Positions 1 through 12,100 of a stretch of DNA of 64,000 nucleotides are shown one piece after another (positions within the stretch are counted from its first letter, which is position 1; every line of letters begins with the position of its first letter). Made by a program: the position numbers and the translations under genes. Location of the stretch: contig OZ059895.1 in assembly GCA_964057225.1 (NCBI GenBank), forward strand, positions 23,012,688 through 23,076,687, in the 5' to 3' direction. The notes under the pieces are model-generated. The model made no database searches and was not told where the DNA came from. It saw only the letters and a program-made list of their open reading frames with translations. This stretch comes from Auanema rhodensis (lineage: Eukaryota; Nematoda; Chromadorea; Rhabditida; Rhabditidae).

Positions 1-30
1 CTAGCTTAAAAATGCACCGAGATATCAACT

Positions 31-52
31 GATATAAGTTCACACTTATATC
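31..52. repeat. Perfect 9 bp inverted repeat near each monomer start (representative)
   Basis: GATATAAGT and ACTTATATC are exact reverse complements separated by TCAC, giving a 22 bp hairpin or cruciform candidate at monomer positions 31-52. It recurs in all GATATAAG monomers with an unchanged right arm. The GATATATG and GAGATATG variants and the right-arm variants CTTAGATCC, CTTATTTCC and CTGATATCC each introduce mismatches. Confidence 0.9.
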
Positions 53-162
53 CTCGATTTTCACCCTGAAGAATTAATTTTTTCGTTGAATAACATTGTC
101 CATCGTCTTTGCCTCAAAAAAAGGAATCTAAAAACATCTACTTTTGCTAAATTATATTGAAA

Positions 163-174
163 TTTTTCGAAAAA
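163..174. repeat. 12 bp A/T-tract palindrome TTTTTCGAAAAA (representative)
   Basis: This perfect palindrome sits near the monomer centre and recurs in most monomers, flanked by further A and T runs. Such alternating tracts usually curve DNA. Variants break it: TTTTTTGAAAA (7718 and the TATAAAC type), TTTTTTCAAAA (6663, 10878) and TTTCTCGAAAA (2104, 5261 and others). Confidence 0.85.
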
Positions 175-201
175 ATTTTTGTCAAAATGTTTTTGGAAGC
201 T

Positions 202-229
202 ATGTTGAGTGTACATGGAAACTCAACAT
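202..229. repeat. 9 bp inverted repeat with 10-base loop (representative)
   Basis: ATGTTGAGT and ACTCAACAT are exact reverse complements around the loop GTACATGGAA. In GCTATG monomers such as this first one the stem gains a tenth pair. GTAGAG, GTTAAG and AAACTAAAC variants add one mismatch. The 3 bp deletion GGAACAACAT leaves a 6 bp stem (ATGTTG/CAACAT) with a 13-base loop. Confidence 0.88.
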
Positions 230-312
230 ACACTAATGCATAATTTTTCAAACGATCATAACTAATTTTTGTATTAAGCGTTTCTCAATGTAGTATAGTG
301 CATTCGATGCGG

Positions 313-363
313 ATTTTTAAGCTGCGTCGATCTGTGTTATCAGATTTGCGCTAGCTTAAAAAT
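313..363. repeat. Imperfect 51-base dyad spanning the monomer junction (representative)
   Basis: ATTTTTAAGCTGCG (313-326) pairs with CGC-T-AGCTTAAAAAT (349-363), a 14 bp stem with one bulged T at 352. Inside it, TCG faces TTG, then ATCTG (330-334) pairs with CAGAT (341-345) around the loop TGTTAT. The structure forms only across two adjacent monomers, because the right arm belongs to the next copy. It recurs at the other junctions. Tail variants GCATCG and GGAATTTT weaken it, while CAGATCTG extends the inner stem by one pair. Confidence 0.85.
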
Positions 364-2453
364 GCACCGAGATATCAACTGATATAAGTTCACACTTATA
401 TCCTCGATTTTCACCCTGAAGAATTAATTTTTTCGTTGAATAACAATGTCCATCGTCTTTGCCTTGAAAAAAGAAATCCAAAAACATCTACTTTTTGCTA
501 AATTATTTTGAAATTTTTCGAAAAAATTTTTGTCAAAATGTTTTTGGAAGCAATGTTGAGTGTACATGGAAACTCAACATACACTAATGCATAATTTTTC
601 AAACGATCATAACTAATTTTTGTATTAAGCGTTTCTCAATGTAGTATAGTGCATTTGATGCGGAATTTTAAGCTGCGTCGATCTGTGTTATCAGATTTGC
701 GCTAGCTTAAAAATGCACCGAGATATCAACTGATATAAGTTCACACTTATATCCTCGATTTTCACCCTGAAGAATTAATTTTTTCGTTGAATAACATTGT
801 CCATCGTCTTTGCCTCAAAAAAAGGAATCTAAAAACATCTACTTTTGCTAAATTATATTGAAATTTTTCGAAAAAATTTTTGTCAAAATGTTTTTGGAAG
901 CAATGTTGAGTGTACATGGAAACTCAACATACACTAATGCATAATTTTTCAAACGATCATAACTAATTTTTGTATTAAGCGTTTATCAATGTAGTATAGT
1001 GCATTCGATGCGGATTTTTAAGCTGCGTCGATCTGTGTTATCAGATTTGCGCTAGCTTGAAAATGCACCGAGATATCAACTGATATAAGTTCACACTTAT
1101 ATCCTCGATTTTCACCCTGAAGAATTAATTTTTTCGTTGAATAACAATGTCCATCGTCTTTGCCTTGAAAAAAGGAATCTAAAAACATCTACTTCTTGCT
1201 AAATTATATTGAAATTTTTCGAAAAAATTTTTGTCAAAATGTTTTTGGAAGCAATGTTAAGTGTACATGGAAACTCAACATACACTAATGCATCATTTTT
1301 CAAACGATCATAAACAATTTTTGTATTAAGCGTTTCTCAATGTAGTATAGTGCAATCGATGCGGATTTTTAAGCTGCGTCGATCTGTGTTATCAGATTTG
1401 CGCTAGCTTAAAAATGCACCGAGATATCAACTGATATAAGTTCACACTTATATCCTCGATTTTCACCCTGAAGAATTAATTTTTTCGTTGAATAACATTG
1501 TCCATCGTCTTTGCCTTGAAAAAAGGAATCTAAAAACATCTACTTTTTGCTAAATTATATTGAAATTTTTCGAAAAAATTTTTGTCAAAATGTTTTTGGA
1601 AGCAATGTTGAGTGTACATGGAAACTCAACATACACTAATGCATCATTTTTCAAACGATCATAACTAATTTTTGTATTAAGCGTTTCTCAATGTAGTATA
1701 GTGCATTCGATGCGGATTTTTAAGCTGCGTCGATCTGTGTTATCAGATCTGCGCTAGCTTAAAAATGCACCGAGATATCAACTGATATAAGTTCACACTT
1801 ATATCCTCGATTTTCACCCTGAAGAATTAGTTTTTTTGTTGAAAAACATTGTCCATCGTCTTTGCCTTGAAAAAAGGAATCTAAAAACATCTACTTTTGC
1901 TAAATTATTTTGAAATTTTTCGAAAAAATTTTTGTCAAAATGTTTTTGGAAGCAATGTAGAGTGTACATGGAAACTCAACATACACTAATGCATCATTTT
2001 TCAAACGATCATAACTAATTTTTGTATTAAGCGTTTCTCAATGTAGTATAGTGCATTCGATGCGGATTTTTAAGCTGCGTCGATCTGTGTTATCAGATTT
2101 GCGCTAGCTTGAATATGCACCGAGATATCAACTGAGATATGTTCACACTTATATCCTCGATTTTCACCCTGAAGAATTGATTTTTTCGTTGAATAACATT
2201 GTCCATCGTCTTTGCCTTGAAAAAAGGAATCTAAAAACATCTACTTTTGCTAAATTATTTTGAAATTTCTCGAAAAAAGTTTTGTCAAAATGTTTTTGGA
2301 AGCAATGTTGAGTGTACATGGAAACTCAACATACACTAATGCATCATTTTTCAAACGATCATAACTAATTTTTGTATTAAGCGTTTCTCAATGTAGTATA
2401 GTGCATTTGATGCGGAATTTTAAGCTGCGTCGATCTGTGTTATCAGATTTGCG

Positions 2454-4207
2454 CTAGCTTAAAAATGCACCGAGATATCAACTGATATAAGTTCACACTT
2501 ATATCCTCGATTTTCACCCTGAAGAATTAATTTTTTCGTTGAATAACAATGTCCATCGTCTTTGCCTTGAAAAAAGAAATCCAAAAACATCTACTTTTTG
2601 CTAAATTATTTTGAAATTTTTCGAAAAAATTTTTGTCAAAATGTTTTTGGAAGCAATGTTGAGTGTACATGGAAACTCAACATACACTAATGCATAATTT
2701 TTCAAACGATCATAACTAATTTTTGTATTAAGCGTTTCTCAATGTAGTATAGTGCATTTGATGCGGAATTTTAAGCTGCGTCGATCTGTGTTATCAGATT
2801 TGCGCTAGCTTAAAAATGCACCGAGATATCAACTGATATAAGTTCACACTTATATCCTCGATTTTCACCCTGAAGAATTAATTTTTTCGTTGAATAACAT
2901 TGTCCATCGTCTTTGCCTCAAAAAAAGGAATCTAAAAACATCTACTTTTGCTAAATTATATTGAAATTTTTCGAAAAAATTTTTGTCAAAATGTTTTTGG
3001 AAGCAATGTTGAGTGTACATGGAAACTCAACATACACTAATGCATAATTTTTCAAACGATCATAACTAATTTTTGTATTAAGCGTTTATCAATGTAGTAT
3101 AGTGCATTCGATGCGGATTTTTAAGCTGCGTCGATCTGTGTTATCAGATTTGCGCTAGCTTAAAAATGCACCGAGATATCAACTGATATAAGTTCACACT
3201 TATATCCTCGATTTTCACCCTGAAGAATTAATTTTTTCGTTGAATAACAATGTCCATCGTCTTTGCCTTGAAAAAAGGAATCTAAAAACATCTACTTTTT
3301 GCTAAATTATATTGAAATTTTTCGAAAAAATTTTTGTCAAAATGTTTTTGGAAGCAATGTTAAGTGTACATGGAAACTCAACATACACTAATGCATCATT
3401 TTTCAAACGATCATAAACAATTTTTGTATTAAGCGTTTCTCAATGTAGTATAGTGCAATCGATGCGGATTTTTAAGCTGCGTCGATCTGTGTTATCAGAT
3501 TTGCGCTAGCTTAAAAATGCACCGAGATATCAACTGATATAAGTTCACACTTATATCCTCGATTTTCACCCTGAAGAATTAATTTTTTCGTTGAATAACA
3601 TTGTCCATCGTCTTTGCCTTGAAAAAAGGAATCTAAAAACATCTACTTTTTGCTAAATTATATTGAAATTTTTCGAAAAAATTTTTGTCAAAATGTTTTT
3701 GGAAGCAATGTTGAGTGTACATGGAAACTCAACATACACTAATGCATCATTTTTCAAACGATCATAACTAATTTTTGTATTAAGCGTTTCTCAATGTAGT
3801 ATAGTGCATTCGATGCGGATTTTTAAGCTGCGTCGATCTGTGTTATCAGATCTGCGCTAGCTTAAAAATGCACCGAGATATCAACTGATATAAGTTCACA
3901 CTTATATCCTCGATTTTCACCCTGAAGAATTAGTTTTTTTGTTGAAAAACATTGTCCATCGTCTTTGCCTTGAAAAAAGGAATCTAAAAACATCTACTTT
4001 TTGCTAATATATATTGAAATTTTTCGAAAAAATTTTTGTCAAAATGTTTTTGGAAGCAATGTAGAGTGTACATGGAAATTCAACATACACTAATGCATCA
4101 TTTTTCAAACGATCATAACTAATTTTTGTATTAAGCGTTTCTCAATGTAGTATAGTGCATTCGATGCGGATTTTTAAGCTGCGTCGATCTGTGTTATCAG
4201 ATTTGCG
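2454..4207. repeat. Monomers 8-12: 6-monomer unit copy 2, first five positions
   Basis: Monomers start at 2454, 2805, 3155, 3506 and 3857 and repeat the order and private markers of 351-2103 at an offset of about 2103 bp. Differences noticed: the start of 3155 reads CTTAAAA where 1052 reads CTTGAAA, and monomer 3857 has GCTAATATATATTG where 1754 has GCTAAATTATTTTG. The sixth position (the GAATATG type) is delayed to 5261, because three monomers were duplicated in between. Confidence 0.88.
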
Positions 4208-5260
4208 CTAGCTTAAAAATGCACCGAGATATCAACTGATATAAGTTCACACTTATATCCTCGATTTTCACCCTGAAGAATTAATTTTTTCGTTGAATAA
4301 CAATGTCCATCGTCTTTGCCTTGAAAAAAGGAATCTAAAAACATCTACTTTTTGCTAAATTATATTGAAATTTTTCGAAAAAATTTTTGTCAAAATGTTT
4401 TTGGAAGCAATGTTAAGTGTACATGGAAACTCAACATACACTAATGCATCATTTTTCAAACGATCATAAACAATTTTTGTATTAAGCGTTTCTCAATGTA
4501 GTATAGTGCAATCGATGCGGATTTTTAAGCTGCGTCGATCTGTGTTATCAGATTTGCGCTAGCTTAAAAATGCACCGAGATATCAACTGATATAAGTTCA
4601 CACTTATATCCTCGATTTTCACCCTGAAGAATTAATTTTTTCGTTGAATAACATTGTCCATCGTCTTTGCTTTGAAAAAAGGAATCTAAAAACATCTACT
4701 TTTTGCTAAATTATATTGAAATTTTTCGAAAAAATTTTTGTCAAAATGTTTTTGGAAGCAATGTTGAGTGTACATGGAAACTCAACATACACTAATGCAT
4801 CATTTTTCAAACGATCATAACTAATTTTTGTATTAAGCGTTTCTCAATGTAGTATAGTGCATTCGATGCGGATTTTTAAGCTGCGTCGATCTGTGTTATC
4901 AGATCTGCGCTAGCTTAAAAATGCACCGAGATATCAACTGATATAAGTTCACACTTATATCCTCGATTTTCACCCTGAAGAATTAGTTTTTTTGTTGAAA
5001 AACATTGTCCATCGTCTTTGCCTTGAAAAAAGGAATCTAAAAACATCTACTTTTTGCTAATATATATTGAAATTTTTCGAAAAAATTTTTGTCAAAATGT
5101 TTTTGGAAGCAATGTAGAGTGTACATGGAAACTCAACATACACTAATGCATCATTTTTCAAACGATCATAACTAATTTTTGTATTAAGCGTTTCTCAATG
5201 TAGTATAGTGCATTCGATGCGGATTTTTAAGCTGCGTCGATCTGTGTTATCAGATTTGCG
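3155..5260. repeat. Tandem duplication of a 3-monomer block (2 x 1053 bp)
   Basis: 3155-4207 and 4208-5260 carry the same three monomer types in the same order: GTTAAGTG/GCAATCG, then the CAGATCTGCG tail, then AGTTTTTTTGTTG/GTAGAGTG with GCTAATATATA. Differences seen by eye are GCCTTG versus GCTTTG in the second monomer and GAAATTCAAC versus GAAACTCAAC in the third. This near identity indicates a recent duplication inside the 6-monomer unit. Confidence 0.88.
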
Positions 5261-6662
5261 CTAGCTTGAATATGCACCGAGATATCAACTGAGATATGTT
5301 CACACTTATATCCTCGATTTTCACCCTGAAGAATTGATTTTTTCGTTGAATAACATTGTCCATCGTCTTTGCCTTGAAAAAAGGAATCTAAAAACATCTA
5401 CTTTTGCTAAATTATTTTGAAATTTCTCGAAAAAAGTTTTGTCAAAATGTTTTTGGAAGCAATGTTGAGTGTACATGGAAACTCAACATACACTAATGCA
5501 TAATTTTTCAAACGATCATAACTAATTTTTGTATTAAGCGTTTCTCAATGTAGTATAGTGCATTCGATGCGGATTTTTAAGCTGCGTCGATCTGTGTTAT
5601 CAGATTTGCGCTAGCTTAAAAATGCCCCGAGATATCAACTGATATAAGTTCACACTTATTTCCTCGATTTTCACCCTGAAGAATTAATTTTTTCGTTGAA
5701 TAACATTGTCCATCGTCTTTGCCTTAAAAAAAGGAATTCAAAAACATCTACTTTTTGCTAAATTATATTGAAATTTTTCGAAAAAATTTTTGTCAAAATG
5801 TTTTTGGAAGCAATGTTGAGTGTACATGGAAACTCAACATACACTAATGCATCATTTTTCAAACGATCATAACTAATTTTTGTATTAAGCGTTTCTCAAT
5901 GTAGTATAGTGCATTCGATGCGGATTTTTAAGCTGCGTCGATCTGTGTTATCAGATTTGCGCTAGCTTAAAAATGCACCGAGATATCAACTGAGATATGT
6001 TCACACTTATATCCTCGATTTTCACCCTGAAGAATTGATTTTTTCGTTGAATAACATTGTCCATCGTCTTTGCCTTGAAAAAAGGAATCTAAAAACATCT
6101 ACTTTTGCTAAATTATTTTGAAATTTCTCGAAAAAAGTTTTGTCAAAATGTTTTTGGAAGCAATGTTGAGTGTACATGGAAACTCAACATACACTAATGC
6201 ATAATTTTTCAAACGATCATAACTAATTTTTGTATTAAGCGTTTCTCAATGTAGTATAGTGCATTCGATGCGGATTTTTAAGCTGCGTCGATCTGTGTTA
6301 TCAGATTTGCGCTAGCTTAAAAATGCCCCGAGATATCAACTGATATAAGTTCACACTTATTTCCTCGATTTTCACCCTGAAGAATTAATTTTTTCGTTGA
6401 ATAACATTGTCCATCGTCTTTGCCTTAAAAAAAGGAATTCAAAAACATCTACTTTTTGCTAAATTATATTGAAATTTTTCGAAAAAATTTTTGTCAAAAT
6501 GTTTTTGGAAGCAATGTTGAGTGTACATGGAAACTCAACATACACTAATGCATCATTTTTCAAACGATCATAACTAATTTTTGTATTAAGCGTTTCTCAA
6601 TGTAGTATAGTGCATTCGATGCGGATTTTTAAGCTGCGTCGATCTGTGTTATCAGATTTGCG
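5261..6662. repeat. Tandem duplication of a dimer (2 x 701 bp)
   Basis: 5261-5961 and 5962-6662 each hold a 350 bp monomer with GAGATATG, GAATTGATT and TCTCGAAAAAAGTTTTG, followed by a 351 bp monomer with GCCCCGAG, CTTATTTCC and GGAATTCAAAA. The difference noticed is at the start (CTTGAATATG versus CTTAAAAATG). The second 14-monomer copy has this dimer only once (10177-10877), so the duplication is specific to copy 1, or one dimer was lost from copy 2. Confidence 0.9.
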
Positions 6663-8772
6663 CTAGCTTAAAAATGCACCGAGATATCAACTGATATAAG
6701 TTCACACTTATATCCTCGATTTTCACCCTAAAGAATTAATTTTTTCGTTGAATAACATTGTCCATCGTCTTTGCCTTGAAAAAAGGAATCTATAAACATC
6801 TACTTTTTGCTAAATTATTTTGAAATTTTTTCAAAAAATTTTTGTCAAAATGTTTTTGGAAGCTATGTTGAGTGTACATGGAAACTCAACATACACTAAT
6901 GCATAATTTTTCAAACGATCATAACTAACTTTTGTATTAAGCGTTTCTCAATGTAGTATAGTGCATTCGATGCGGATTTTTAAGCTGCGTCGATCTGTGT
7001 TATCAGATTTGCGCTAGCTTAAAAATGCACCGAGATATCAACTGATATAAGTTCACACTTATATCCTCGATTTTCACCCTGAAGAATTAATTTTTTCGTT
7101 GAATAACAATGTCCATCGTCTTTGCCTTGAAAAAAGGAATCCAAAAACATCTACTTTTCGCTAAATTATTTTGAAATTTTTCGAAAAAATTTTTGTCAAA
7201 ATGTTTTTGGAAGCAATGTTGAGTGTACATGGAAACTAAACATACACTAATGCATCATTTTTCAAACGATCATAACTAATTTTTCTATAAAGCGTTTCTC
7301 AATGTAGTATAGTGCATTCGATGCGGATTTTTAAGCTGCGTCGATCTGTGTTATCAGATTTGCGCTAGCTTAAAAATGCACCGAGATATCAACTGATATA
7401 AGTTCACACTTATATCCTCGATTTTCACCCTAAAGAATTAATTTTTTCGTTGAATAACAATGTCCATTGTCTTTGCCTTGAAAAAAGGAATCCAAAAACA
7501 TCTACTTTTCGCTAAATTATTTTGAAATTTTTCGAAAAAATTTTTGTCAAAATGTTTTTGGAAGCAATGTTGAGTGTACATGGAAACTCAACATACACTA
7601 ATGCATCATTTTTCAAACGATCATAACTAATTTTTCTATAAAGCGTTTCTCAATGTAGTATAGTGCATTCGATGCGGATTTTTAAGCTGCGTCGATCTGT
7701 GTTATCAGAGATTTGCGCTAGCTTAAAAATGCACCGAGATATCAACTGATATAAGTTCACACTTATATCCTCGATTTTCACCCTAAAGAATTAATTTTTT
7801 CGTTGAATAACATTGTCCATCGTCTTTGCCTTGAAAAAAGGAATCTATAAACATCTACTTTTTGCTAAATTATTTTGAAATTTTTTGAAAAAATTTTTGT
7901 CAAAATGTTTTTGGAAGCTATGTTGAGTGTACATGGAAACTCAACATACACTAATGCATAATTTTTCAAACGATCATAACTAATTTTTGTATTAAGCGTT
8001 TCTCAATGTAGTATAGTGCATTCGATGCGGATTTTTAAGCTGCGTCGATCTGTGTTATCAGATTTGCGCTAGCTTAAAAATGCACCGAGATATCAACTGA
8101 TATAAGTTCACACTTATATCCTCGATTTTCACCCTGAAGAATTAATTTTTTCGTTGAATAACAATGTCCATCGTCTTTGCCTTGAAAAAAGGAATCCAAA
8201 AACATCTACTTTTCGCTAAATTATTTTGAAATTTTTCGAAAAAATTTTTGTCAAAATGTTTTTGGAAGCAATGTTGAGTGTACATGGAAACTAAACATAC
8301 ACTAATGCATCATTTTTCAAACGATCATAACTAATTTTTCTATAAAGCGTTTCTCAATGTAGTATAGTGCATTCGATGCGGATTTTTAAGCTGCGTCGAT
8401 CTGTGTTATCAGATTTGCGCTAGCTTAAAAATGCACCGAGATATCAACTGATATAAGTTCACACTTATATCCTCGATTTTCACCCTAAAGAATTAATTTT
8501 TTCGTTGAATAACAATGTCCATTGTCTTTGCCTTGAAAAAAGGAATCCAAAAACATCTACTTTTCGCTAAATTATTTTGAAATTTTTCGAAAAAATTTTT
8601 GTCAAAATGTTTTTGGAAGCAATGTTGAGTGTACATGGAAACTCAACATACACTAATGCATCATTTTTCAAACGATCATAACTAATTTTTCTATAAAGCG
8701 TTTCTCAATGTAGTATAGTGCATTCGATGCGGATTTTTAAGCTGCGTCGATCTGTGTTATCAGAGATTTGCG
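6663..8772. repeat. Tandem duplication of a trimer (2 x 1055 bp)
   Basis: 6663-7717 and 7718-8772 have monomer lengths 351, 351 and 353 in the same order. The first monomer carries CCTAAAG, TATAAAC and GCTATG. The second carries TTTTCGCT, AAACTAAAC and CTATAAAG. The third has the CAGAGATTTG tail, which adds two bases. The first monomers differ at TTTTTTCAAAAAA versus TTTTTTGAAAAAA and at AACTTTTG versus AATTTTTG. Confidence 0.9.
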
Positions 8773-9123
8773 CTAGCTTAAAAATGCACCGAGATATCAA
8801 CTGATATAAGTTCACACTTATATCCTCGATTTTCACCCTGAAGAATGTATTTTTTCGTTGAATAACAATGTCCATCGTCTTTGCCTTGAAAAAAGGAATC
8901 CAAAAACATCTACTTTTCGCTAAATTATTTTGAAATTTTTCGAAAAAATTTTTGTTAAAATGTTTTTGGAAGCAATGTTGAGTGTACATGGAAACTCAAC
9001 ATACACTAATGCATAATTTTTCAAACGATCATAACTAATTTTTGTATTAAGCGTTTCTCAATGTAGTATAGTGCATTTGATGCGGAATTTTAAGCTGCGT
9101 CGATCTGTGTTATCAGATTTGCG

Positions 9124-12100
9124 CTAGCTTAAAAATGCACCGAGATATCAACTGATATAAGTTCACACTTATATCCTCGATTTTCACCCTGAAGAATTAA
9201 TTTTTTCGTTGAATAACAATGTCCATCGTCTTTGCCTTGAAAAAAGGAATCTAAAAACATCTACTTTTTGCTAAATTATATTGAAATTTTTCGAAAAAAT
9301 TTTTGTCAAAATGTTTTTGGAAGCAATGTTAAGTGTACATGGAAACTCAACATACACTAATGCATCATTTTTCAAACGATCATAAACAATTTTTGTATTA
9401 AGCGTTTCTCAATGTAGTATAGTGCAATCGATGCGGATTTTTAAGCTGCGTCGATCTGTGTTATCAGATTTGCGCTAGCTTAAAAATGCACCGAGATATC
9501 AACTGATATAAGTTCACACTTATATCCTCGATTTTCACCCTGAAGAATTAATTTTTTCGTTGAATAACATTGTCCATCGTCTTTGCTTTGAAAAAAGGAA
9601 TCTAAAAACATCTACTTTTTGCTAAATTATATTGAAATTTTTCGAAAAAATTTTTGTCAAAATGTTTTTGGAAGCAATGTTGAGTGTACATGGAAACTCA
9701 ACATACACTAATGCATCATTTTTCAAACGATCATAACTAATTTTTGTATTAAGCGTTTCTCAATGTAGTATAGTGCATTCGATGCGGATTTTTAAGCTGC
9801 GTCGATCTGTGTTATCAGATCTGCGCTAGCTTAAAAATGCACCGAGATATCAACTGATATAAGTTCACACTTATATCCTCGATTTTCACCCTGAAGAATT
9901 AGTTTTTTTGTTGAAAAACATTGTCCATCGTCTTTGCCTTGAAAAAAGGAATCTAAAAACATCTACTTTTTGCTAATATATATTGAAATTTTTCGAAAAA
10001 ATTTTTGTCAAAATGTTTTTGGAAGCAATGTAGAGTGTACATGGAAACTCAACATACACTAATGCATCATTTTTCAAACGATCATAACTAATTTTTGTAT
10101 TAAGCGTTTCTCAATGTAGTATAGTGCATTCGATGCGGATTTTTAAGCTGCGTCGATCTGTGTTATCAGATTTGCGCTAGCTTGAATATGCACCGAGATA
10201 TCAACTGAGATATGTTCACACTTATATCCTCGATTTTCACCCTGAAGAATTGATTTTTTCGTTGAATAACATTGTCCATCGTCTTTGCCTTGAAAAAAGG
10301 AATCTAAAAACATCTACTTTTGCTAAATTATTTTGAAATTTCTCGAAAAAAGTTTTGTCAAAATGTTTTTGGAAGCAATGTTGAGTGTACATGGAAACTC
10401 AACATACACTAATGCATAATTTTTCAAACGATCATAACTAATTTTTGTATTAAGCGTTTCTCAATGTAGTATAGTGCATTCGATGCGGATTTTTAAGCTG
10501 CGTCGATCTGTGTTATCAGATTTGCGCTAGCTTAAAAATGCCCCGAGATATCAACTGATATAAGTTCACACTTATTTCCTCGATTTTCACCCTGAAGAAT
10601 TAATTTTTTCGTTGAATAACATTGTCCATCGTCTTTGCCTTAAAAAAAGGAATTCAAAAACATCTACTTTTTGCTAAATTATATTGAAATTTTTCGAAAA
10701 AATTTTTGTCAAAATGTTTTTGGAAGCAATGTTGAGTGTACATGGAAACTCAACATACACTAATGCATCATTTTTCAAACGATCATAACTAATTTTTGTA
10801 TTAAGCGTTTCTCAATGTAGTATAGTGCATTCGATGCGGATTTTTAAGCTGCGTCGATCTGTGTTATCAGATTTGCGCTAGCTTAAAAATGCACCGAGAT
10901 ATCAACTGATATAAGTTCACACTTATATCCTCGATTTTCACCCTAAAGAATTAATTTTTTCGTTGAATAACATTGTCCATCGTCTTTGCCTTGAAAAAAG
11001 GAATCTATAAACATCTACTTTTTGCTAAATTATTTTGAAATTTTTTCAAAAAATTTTTGTCAAAATGTTTTTGGAAGCTATGTTGAGTGTACATGGAAAC
11101 TCAACATACACTAATGCATAATTTTTCAAACGATCATAACTAACTTTTGTATTAAGCGTTTCTCAATGTAGTATAGTGCATTCGATGCGGATTTTTAAGC
11201 TGCGTCGATCTGTGTTATCAGATTTGCGCTAGCTTAAAAATGCACCGAGATATCAACTGATATAAGTTCACACTTATATCCTCGATTTTCACCCTGAAGA
11301 ATTAATTTTTTCGTTGAATAACAATGTCCATCGTCTTTGCCTTGAAAAAAGGAATCCAAAAACATCTACTTTTCGCTAAATTATTTTGAAATTTTTCGAA
11401 AAAATTTTTGTCAAAATGTTTTTGGAAGCAATGTTGAGTGTACATGGAAACTAAACATACACTAATGCATCATTTTTCAAACGATCATAACTAATTTTTC
11501 TATAAAGCGTTTCTCAATGTAGTATAGTGCATTCGATGCGGATTTTTAAGCTGCGTCGATCTGTGTTATCAGATTTGCGCTAGCTTAAAAATGCACCGAG
11601 ATATCAACTGATATAAGTTCACACTTATATCCTCGATTTTCACCCTAAAGAATTAATTTTTTCGTTGAATAACAATGTCCATTGTCTTTGCCTTGAAAAA
11701 AGGAATCCAAAAACATCTACTTTTCGCTAAATTATTTTGAAATTTTTCGAAAAAATTTTTGTCAAAATGTTTTTGGAAGCAATGTTGAGTGTACATGGAA
11801 ACTCAACATACACTAATGCATCATTTTTCAAACGATCATAACTAATTTTTCTATAAAGCGTTTCTCAATGTAGTATAGTGCATTCGATGCGGATTTTTAA
11901 GCTGCGTCGATCTGTGTTATCAGAGATTTGCGCTAGCTTAAAAATGCACCGAGATATCAACTGATATAAGTTCACACTTATATCCTCGATTTTCACCCTA
12001 AAGAATTAATTTTTTCGTTGAATAACATTGTCCATCGTCTTTGCCTTGAAAAAAGGAATCTATAAACATCTACTTTTTGCTAAATTATTTTGAAATTTTT

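Larger units (their letters stand above)
1..2453. repeat. Monomers 1-7, including 6-monomer unit copy 1 (351-2453)
   Basis: Monomers start at 1, 351, 702, 1052, 1403, 1754 and 2104. Monomers 2-7 (351-2453, 2103 bp) form a six-monomer unit whose order is repeated from 2454. Markers in order: TTTGATGCGGAATTTT tail (351); CCTCAAAA with TTTATC (702); GTTAAGTG, CATAAACAA and GCAATCG (1052); CAGATCTGCG tail (1403); AGTTTTTTTGTTG with GTAGAGTG (1754); CTTGAATATG with GAGATATG (2104). Monomer 1 shares CCTCAAAA with the third but has GCTATG. No gene or other element is seen. Confidence 0.9.
4208..9123. repeat. 14-monomer higher-order unit, copy 1 (4916 bp)
   Basis: Monomers start at 4208, 4559, 4910, 5261, 5611, 5962, 6312, 6663, 7014, 7365, 7718, 8069, 8420 and 8773. 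The series is repeated immediately downstream at 9124-14042. Rare markers fix the correspondence: GCTTTG (4559), GCCCCGAG with CTTATTTCC (5611), a TTTTTTCAAAAAA tract (6663), the 353 bp CAGAGATTTG monomers (7365, 8420) and GAATGTATTTT (8773). This copy has an extra dimer (5962-6662) that the second copy lacks. A minus-strand open frame at 8705-8989 is a by-product of the GAATGTA variant. Confidence 0.92.

Noticed and set aside
31-40. TATA-box-like GATATAAG as a promoter
   Set aside because: It is half of an inverted repeat in AT-rich DNA, and no accompanying promoter element or transcript unit can be recognised from sequence alone.
81-97. CENP-B-box-like sequence TTTCGTTGAATAACATT in each monomer
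   Set aside because: It matches the first half of the known box (TTCG, then A at position 10) but all four bases of the required CGGG are absent; about 10 of 17 positions agree in all. It could be a degenerate relative but is not supported as a binding site.
67-117. Hammerhead ribozyme core: CTGAAGA fits CUGANGA and GAAA occurs downstream
   Set aside because: After the first A-U pair the required stem II does not pair (U faces U), the intervening sequence cannot form a short helix, and many monomers change the core to CTAAAGA. No CUGANGA core was found on the other strand.
1-351. The 351 bp monomer as an ancient dimer of two ~175 bp halves
   Set aside because: Reading one half against the other, only A/T runs such as AATTTTTTCG versus AATTTTTCG matched; no convincing alignment was found by eye.
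330-354. Helitron-like 3' end: short hairpin followed by CTAG
   Set aside because: The stem is only 5 bp, no 5' TC terminus or insertion-site AT was found, and the CTAG lies inside a larger junction dyad. A distant origin from such an element is not excluded, but nothing here supports it.
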